A stretch of DNA of 64,000 nucleotides from an uncultured Muribaculaceae bacterium (GTDB lineage: Bacteria > Bacteroidota > Bacteroidia > Bacteroidales > Muribaculaceae): NCBI GenBank assembly GCA_910583675.1, contig CAJTYH010000002.1, forward strand, positions 1 through 64,000. The letters run 5' to 3'. The translations under genes were made by a program, and so were the position numbers. This document shows positions 61,143-64,000 of the stretch, piece by piece. Positions within the stretch are counted from its first letter, which is position 1; the number at the start of each line of letters is the position of its first letter. Under the pieces are notes generated by a model. The model worked only from the letters and a program-made list of their open reading frames with translations. It made no database searches and had not been told where the DNA came from.

Positions 61143-61174
61143 CAAATTTAAGCATTAGAGTTTAAATAAGCAAT
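61143..61174 (-). promoter_or_regulatory. promoter of the minus-strand ncRNA
   Basis: TAAATTTG followed by C on the minus strand (plus 61143-61150), with ATTG at plus 61171-61174, 20 bp upstream. It fits the Bacteroidetes consensus with one mismatch in the -33 element. Predicted start near 61136. Confidence 0.65.
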
Positions 61175-61294
61175 AGCAATACAGAAAAAACTTCTATCGG
61201 CGTGCAACTTTATTGACCCGGCTTTCGTCTAACCTATGTCATTGTCACAATAACGACTTAATACACACCTCTCCCCATATAATTCACAACAACT

Positions 61295-61954
61295 ATGATT
61301 TCTCTGAAGGATGTAAACAAAACATACCCCGGAGCAGTGCCATTGCATGTGCTCAAAGGGATCAACCTTGAAATCGGCAAGGGGGAACTGGTCTCCATAA
61401 TGGGAGCTTCCGGATCCGGAAAATCAACCCTGTTGAATATACTTGGGATACTTGACAATTACGATACCGGGGAATATCGCCTTGACGGCACTTTGATAAA
61501 AAATCTGTCTGAAAACAAGGCTGCCGAATACCGGAACCGAATGATAGGTTTCGTGTTCCAGTCGTTCAACCTGATAAACTATAAGAATGCCATAGAGAAT
61601 GTGGCTCTTCCACTCTTCTACCAAGGAGTTGGACGTAAAAAACGTAATCTTCTCGCGATGGAACAACTCAAGAAGCTCGGGTTGGCTGATCGTGCGCACC
61701 ATCTTCCCGGAGAACTGTCAGGCGGCCAGAAACAACGTGTAGCCATTGCGCGTGCGCTTATCACGAATCCTTCAATCATACTTGCAGACGAGCCAACCGG
61801 AGCGCTTGACAGCAAGACTTCCCAAGAGGTAATGGAACTGTTCAAGACGCTGAACCGGCAGGATGGCATAACAACCATAATCGTCACACACGACCCGGGA
61901 GTAGGAAATCAGACCGACCGCCTGATACGCATATCAGACGGGGTGATACTCTAA
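61295..61954 (+). CDS. ABC transporter ATP-binding protein (MacB/LolD type)
   Basis: Cytoplasmic ATPase of an ABC exporter, 219 residues. Walker A GASGSGKST (38-46), signature LSGGQKQRVAIARAL, Walker B IILADEPTGALD, and the switch His in VTHDPGVG. IGFVFQSFNLI is the MacB/LolD-type Q-loop. It stands 42 bp before two consecutive FtsX-like permease genes, so the complex would be a heterodimeric MacB-type exporter of lipoproteins, peptides or drugs. Confidence 0.93.
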   Translation: MISLKDVNKTYPGAVPLHVLKGINLEIGKGELVSIMGASGSGKSTLLNILGILDNYDTGEYRLDGTLIKNLSENKAAEYRNRMIGFVFQSFNLINYKNAIENVALPLFYQGVGRKKRNLLAMEQLKKLGLADRAHHLPGELSGGQKQRVAIARALITNPSIILADEPTGALDSKTSQEVMELFKTLNRQDGITTIIVTHDPGVGNQTDRLIRISDGVIL

Positions 61955-61996
61955 CCAATCAACCCGATTGTCACATCCAATCATACATCATCCCAA

Positions 61997-63220
61997 GTGT
62001 TCGACTTATTCCACGAAATCTTACAGACCCTCCGGCACAACAAACTCCGCACGGCACTCACAGGCTTTGCGGTCGCATGGGGCATTTTCATGCTGATAGT
62101 GCTACTCGGTATGGGCAACGGGGTCACAAACTCCTTCAAGGAGCAAGTCATGACCCCCGGATCTCAAAAAATAAACATATGGGGAGGTCGCACTTCCAAG
62201 CCATACCACGGCTATCGCGAAGGGAGGGACATCCCCCTCAAAGCAACTGACATAACAAATATTGAGAGCGAACATGACGATTTCGTTGCCGAAGCCAACT
62301 CAAGCATATACGGCACCAATCCAAACATAACCGCCGGAACACACTCCATCACGTCAAGCTATGTCGGAGTTTATCCTTCAGAATTCATATCTTCCGGCGG
62401 AAACAAAAAGATGGTCAAGGGGCGTTTCATAAACGACCGCGACATGTCGACACAAGCAAAGGTTGTCGTGTTACCCGAACGGGATGAACAGCGGCTTTTC
62501 CCCGGTGAAGACGGCCTCGGCAAACATGTGGACATAAGCGGACTGTCATTCAAAGTCATAGGAGTATACACCGCCGGATGGGGGCGAAATGTCTATATCC
62601 CTTTTACCACAGCCAAAATGCTTGCCGGCAACAACGACCGCCTCGGAAGCGTAAGCGTGCTCCTGAAGAATGTCTCCACTGAAGAGGACGGAAACAATGC
62701 GGAAAACGAGCTGCGCAAGACACTGGCCGCCGCCCATGACTTCAATCCTGACGATGAAAGTGCGGTATGGATCTGGAACCAGTTCTCACAAGGAATAAAA
62801 GGACTTGCTGCAATGAACATCCTGAACATGTCCATTTGGATTCTCGGCCTCCTCACACTGCTCAGCGGCATAGTCGGCATCAGCAATATCATGTTCGTCT
62901 CCGTAAAGGAGCGTACCCACGAGATCGGCATAAGACGTGCAATAGGTGCCAAACCAAGATCGATCCTCACACAGGTCATAGCTGAAAGTATAGCAATAAC
63001 GACACTGTTCGGATATATAGGAATCGTTCTGGGAACCGTGGTCACGCAAATACTTGATGCGGTCTTCGGCGACACGGATTTCATTAAGAATCCAACGGTT
63101 AGCCTTTCAATCGCTGCGCAGGTGACTGTGGTTCTCATTGTTTCCGGTGCGTTTGCCGGGCTGTTCCCGGCATTGAAGGCAATCAAAGTAAAACCGGTAG
63201 AGGCCCTACGGGACGAATAA
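61997..63220 (+). CDS. MacB-like ABC transporter permease 1
   Basis: A 407-residue permease with an N-terminal helix (NKLRTALTGFAVAWGIFMLIVLLGMGNGV), a MacB periplasmic core domain, and a C-terminal FtsX unit of three helices (LNMSIWILGLLTLLSGIVGISNIMFVSVKERTHEIGIRRAIGAKPRSILTQVI; PALKAIKVKPVEALRDE). It starts at GTG: the family N-terminus MFDLFHEIL begins exactly there and no ATG is better. The second permease starts 12 bp after its stop. Confidence 0.92.
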   Translation: MFDLFHEILQTLRHNKLRTALTGFAVAWGIFMLIVLLGMGNGVTNSFKEQVMTPGSQKINIWGGRTSKPYHGYREGRDIPLKATDITNIESEHDDFVAEANSSIYGTNPNITAGTHSITSSYVGVYPSEFISSGGNKKMVKGRFINDRDMSTQAKVVVLPERDEQRLFPGEDGLGKHVDISGLSFKVIGVYTAGWGRNVYIPFTTAKMLAGNNDRLGSVSVLLKNVSTEEDGNNAENELRKTLAAAHDFNPDDESAVWIWNQFSQGIKGLAAMNILNMSIWILGLLTLLSGIVGISNIMFVSVKERTHEIGIRRAIGAKPRSILTQVIAESIAITTLFGYIGIVLGTVVTQILDAVFGDTDFIKNPTVSLSIAAQVTVVLIVSGAFAGLFPALKAIKVKPVEALRDE

Positions 63221-63232
63221 CACTTCAATCAC

Positions 63233-64000
63233 ATGAGACTTACTATATTCGACATAGAAAACTGGAAAGAGATCGGAGCGACACTCGCAAGGAACAAGAC
63301 GCGCACGTTTCTCACGGGATTCGGCATATTCTGGGGCACTGCCATGCTCGCCATACTGCTTGGTGGAGCCCGCGGGGCGAAAGACCTGCTGATGCGGAAT
63401 TTCAACGGATTCGCCACCAACAGCGGAATTATCTTTACAAGCAACACTTCCATGCCATACAAAGGTCACCAGAAAGGCCGGTATTGGAACCTGGACATCA
63501 CCGACATGGAACGCATGCGTGAAGCATTCCCGGGCTTGAAGACTGTAACGGAACAATACACAAGCAGCGGAGTCAGTTTCCGTAACGGCAAATATTCATA
63601 TTCGGGAGCGGTCAACGGTGCTTCGCCGGAATACTGCGATGTGATGGTGCCGACCATCTACCACGGACGCTTCATTAACCATGCCGACGTATCGCTTGAA
63701 CGCAAAGTGGCAATAGTCGGTCAGAAGATCGCCAATGAACTGTATCCCGGCGATCCGTCACCACTCGGGAAAGACATACTGGTCAATGGCATTTCATACA
63801 ATATAATCGGAATCGCTGGTCAGACGAATGAGATAAACATGGGATCGCGCATAGATGAGTCCGTGATATTGCCAAGTTCCACATATCGCAGGGCTTTCCG
63901 CCGGGGAAATACCGTGGATGTCATAATGATGGTTGCCAAGGACGGAGTAAAGATCTCTGATCTTGAGCCTCAGATAAAACGTCTCCTTTTCGTGCGCCAC
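63233..64000 (+). CDS. MacB-like ABC transporter permease 2 (3' partial)
   Basis: Open from the ATG at 63233 (MRLTIFDIENWKEIGATLARN) through the end of the window, 256 codons without a stop. The N-terminal helix (RTFLTGFGIFWGTAMLAILLGG) and MacB periplasmic core (GAVNGASPEYCDVMVPTIYHGRFIN; RKVAIVGQKIANELYPGDPSPLGKDILVNGISYNIIGIAGQ) parallel permease 1. The C-terminal FtsX helices lie beyond the window. The two permeases likely form a heterodimer with the ATPase at 61295. Confidence 0.9.
   Translation, partial: MRLTIFDIENWKEIGATLARNKTRTFLTGFGIFWGTAMLAILLGGARGAKDLLMRNFNGFATNSGIIFTSNTSMPYKGHQKGRYWNLDITDMERMREAFPGLKTVTEQYTSSGVSFRNGKYSYSGAVNGASPEYCDVMVPTIYHGRFINHADVSLERKVAIVGQKIANELYPGDPSPLGKDILVNGISYNIIGIAGQTNEINMGSRIDESVILPSSTYRRAFRRGNTVDVIMMVAKDGVKISDLEPQIKRLLFVRH

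Noticed and set aside
1..64000. CRISPR arrays, tRNA/rRNA genes, insertion sequences, phage or integrative elements
   Set aside because: Looked for spaced direct repeats, T-loop and CCA-type ends, transposase or integrase motifs and terminal inverted repeats, and found none that hold up by eye.

Overview
The window looks like a chromosomal segment of an anaerobic gut-type member of the Bacteroidales, possibly Muribaculaceae (family level is inference only). Direct signs are the many Bacteroidetes-type promoters (TAnnTTTG -7 boxes, some with TTTG or TTG about 19-20 bp upstream), the absence of regular Shine-Dalgarno sites, and Bacteroidetes-specific families: a putative porin of the Porin_10 type, a PCMD lipoprotein, DUF4923, DUF4250, a CarboxypepD_reg TonB-dependent receptor, and a PiT phosphate transporter carrying a PhoU-like tail. 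I see no insertion sequence, phage, CRISPR array, tRNA or rRNA. Base composition and codon use look even throughout, so this reads as core genome rather than an island.

Layout. 1-458: 3' part of rpsP. 883-6525: three-gene RND efflux operon. 6571-10241: minus-strand thrS-infC-rpmI-rplT translation operon, ending in a terminator shared with the efflux operon. 10364-12748: membrane pyrophosphatase hppA (minus). 12823-16100: small membrane protein, PstS-like lipoprotein and a TPR protein. 16112-19009: nitroreductase-like protein, small membrane protein, dnaB. 19025-25572: type II NADH dehydrogenase, TonB-dependent receptor, a DUF6155-like protein and the Kup potassium transporter. 25656-28521: outer-membrane porin and a periplasmic solute-binding-like protein. 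28550-35676: minus-strand run with an MBL-fold hydrolase, rsmG, a lipoprotein paired with a degenerate endonuclease-I-like protein, PPi-dependent phosphofructokinase, TatD and a polyprenyl diphosphate synthase. 35694-41319: DUF4250, UvrD/PcrA helicase, nspC, a glycosyltransferase and RadC. 41365-46819: outer-membrane barrel, then a PhoB/PhoR-like two-component system followed by the PiT-PhoU transporter. 46831-50144: PCMD lipoprotein with two paralogous barrel proteins. 50357-56534: DUF4923, TrkH, TrkA, a membrane protein and an M23-like/S41 fusion. 56557-59987: tgt, LptF/G permease, an ECF sigma factor and a membrane partner. 60055-60836: OB-fold-like lipoprotein. 60852-61174: a probable 6S-like RNA on the minus strand. 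61295-64000: a MacB-like ABC exporter whose second permease runs off the end.

Themes. Phosphate and pyrophosphate handling recurs: PstS-like binding protein, PhoB/R-like regulators beside a PiT transporter with a strong operator-like palindrome, a PPi-energised ion pump and a PPi-dependent phosphofructokinase. Potassium uptake appears twice (Kup and TrkH/TrkA). The most noteworthy non-coding signals are a thrS leader hairpin that imitates a tRNA-Thr(UGU) anticodon arm, the rod-shaped minus-strand RNA near 61 kb, the palindrome and direct repeats at 44455-44497, and a nested hairpin in front of the TonB-dependent receptor gene. All family names were assigned by reading the translated sequence, without database searches.
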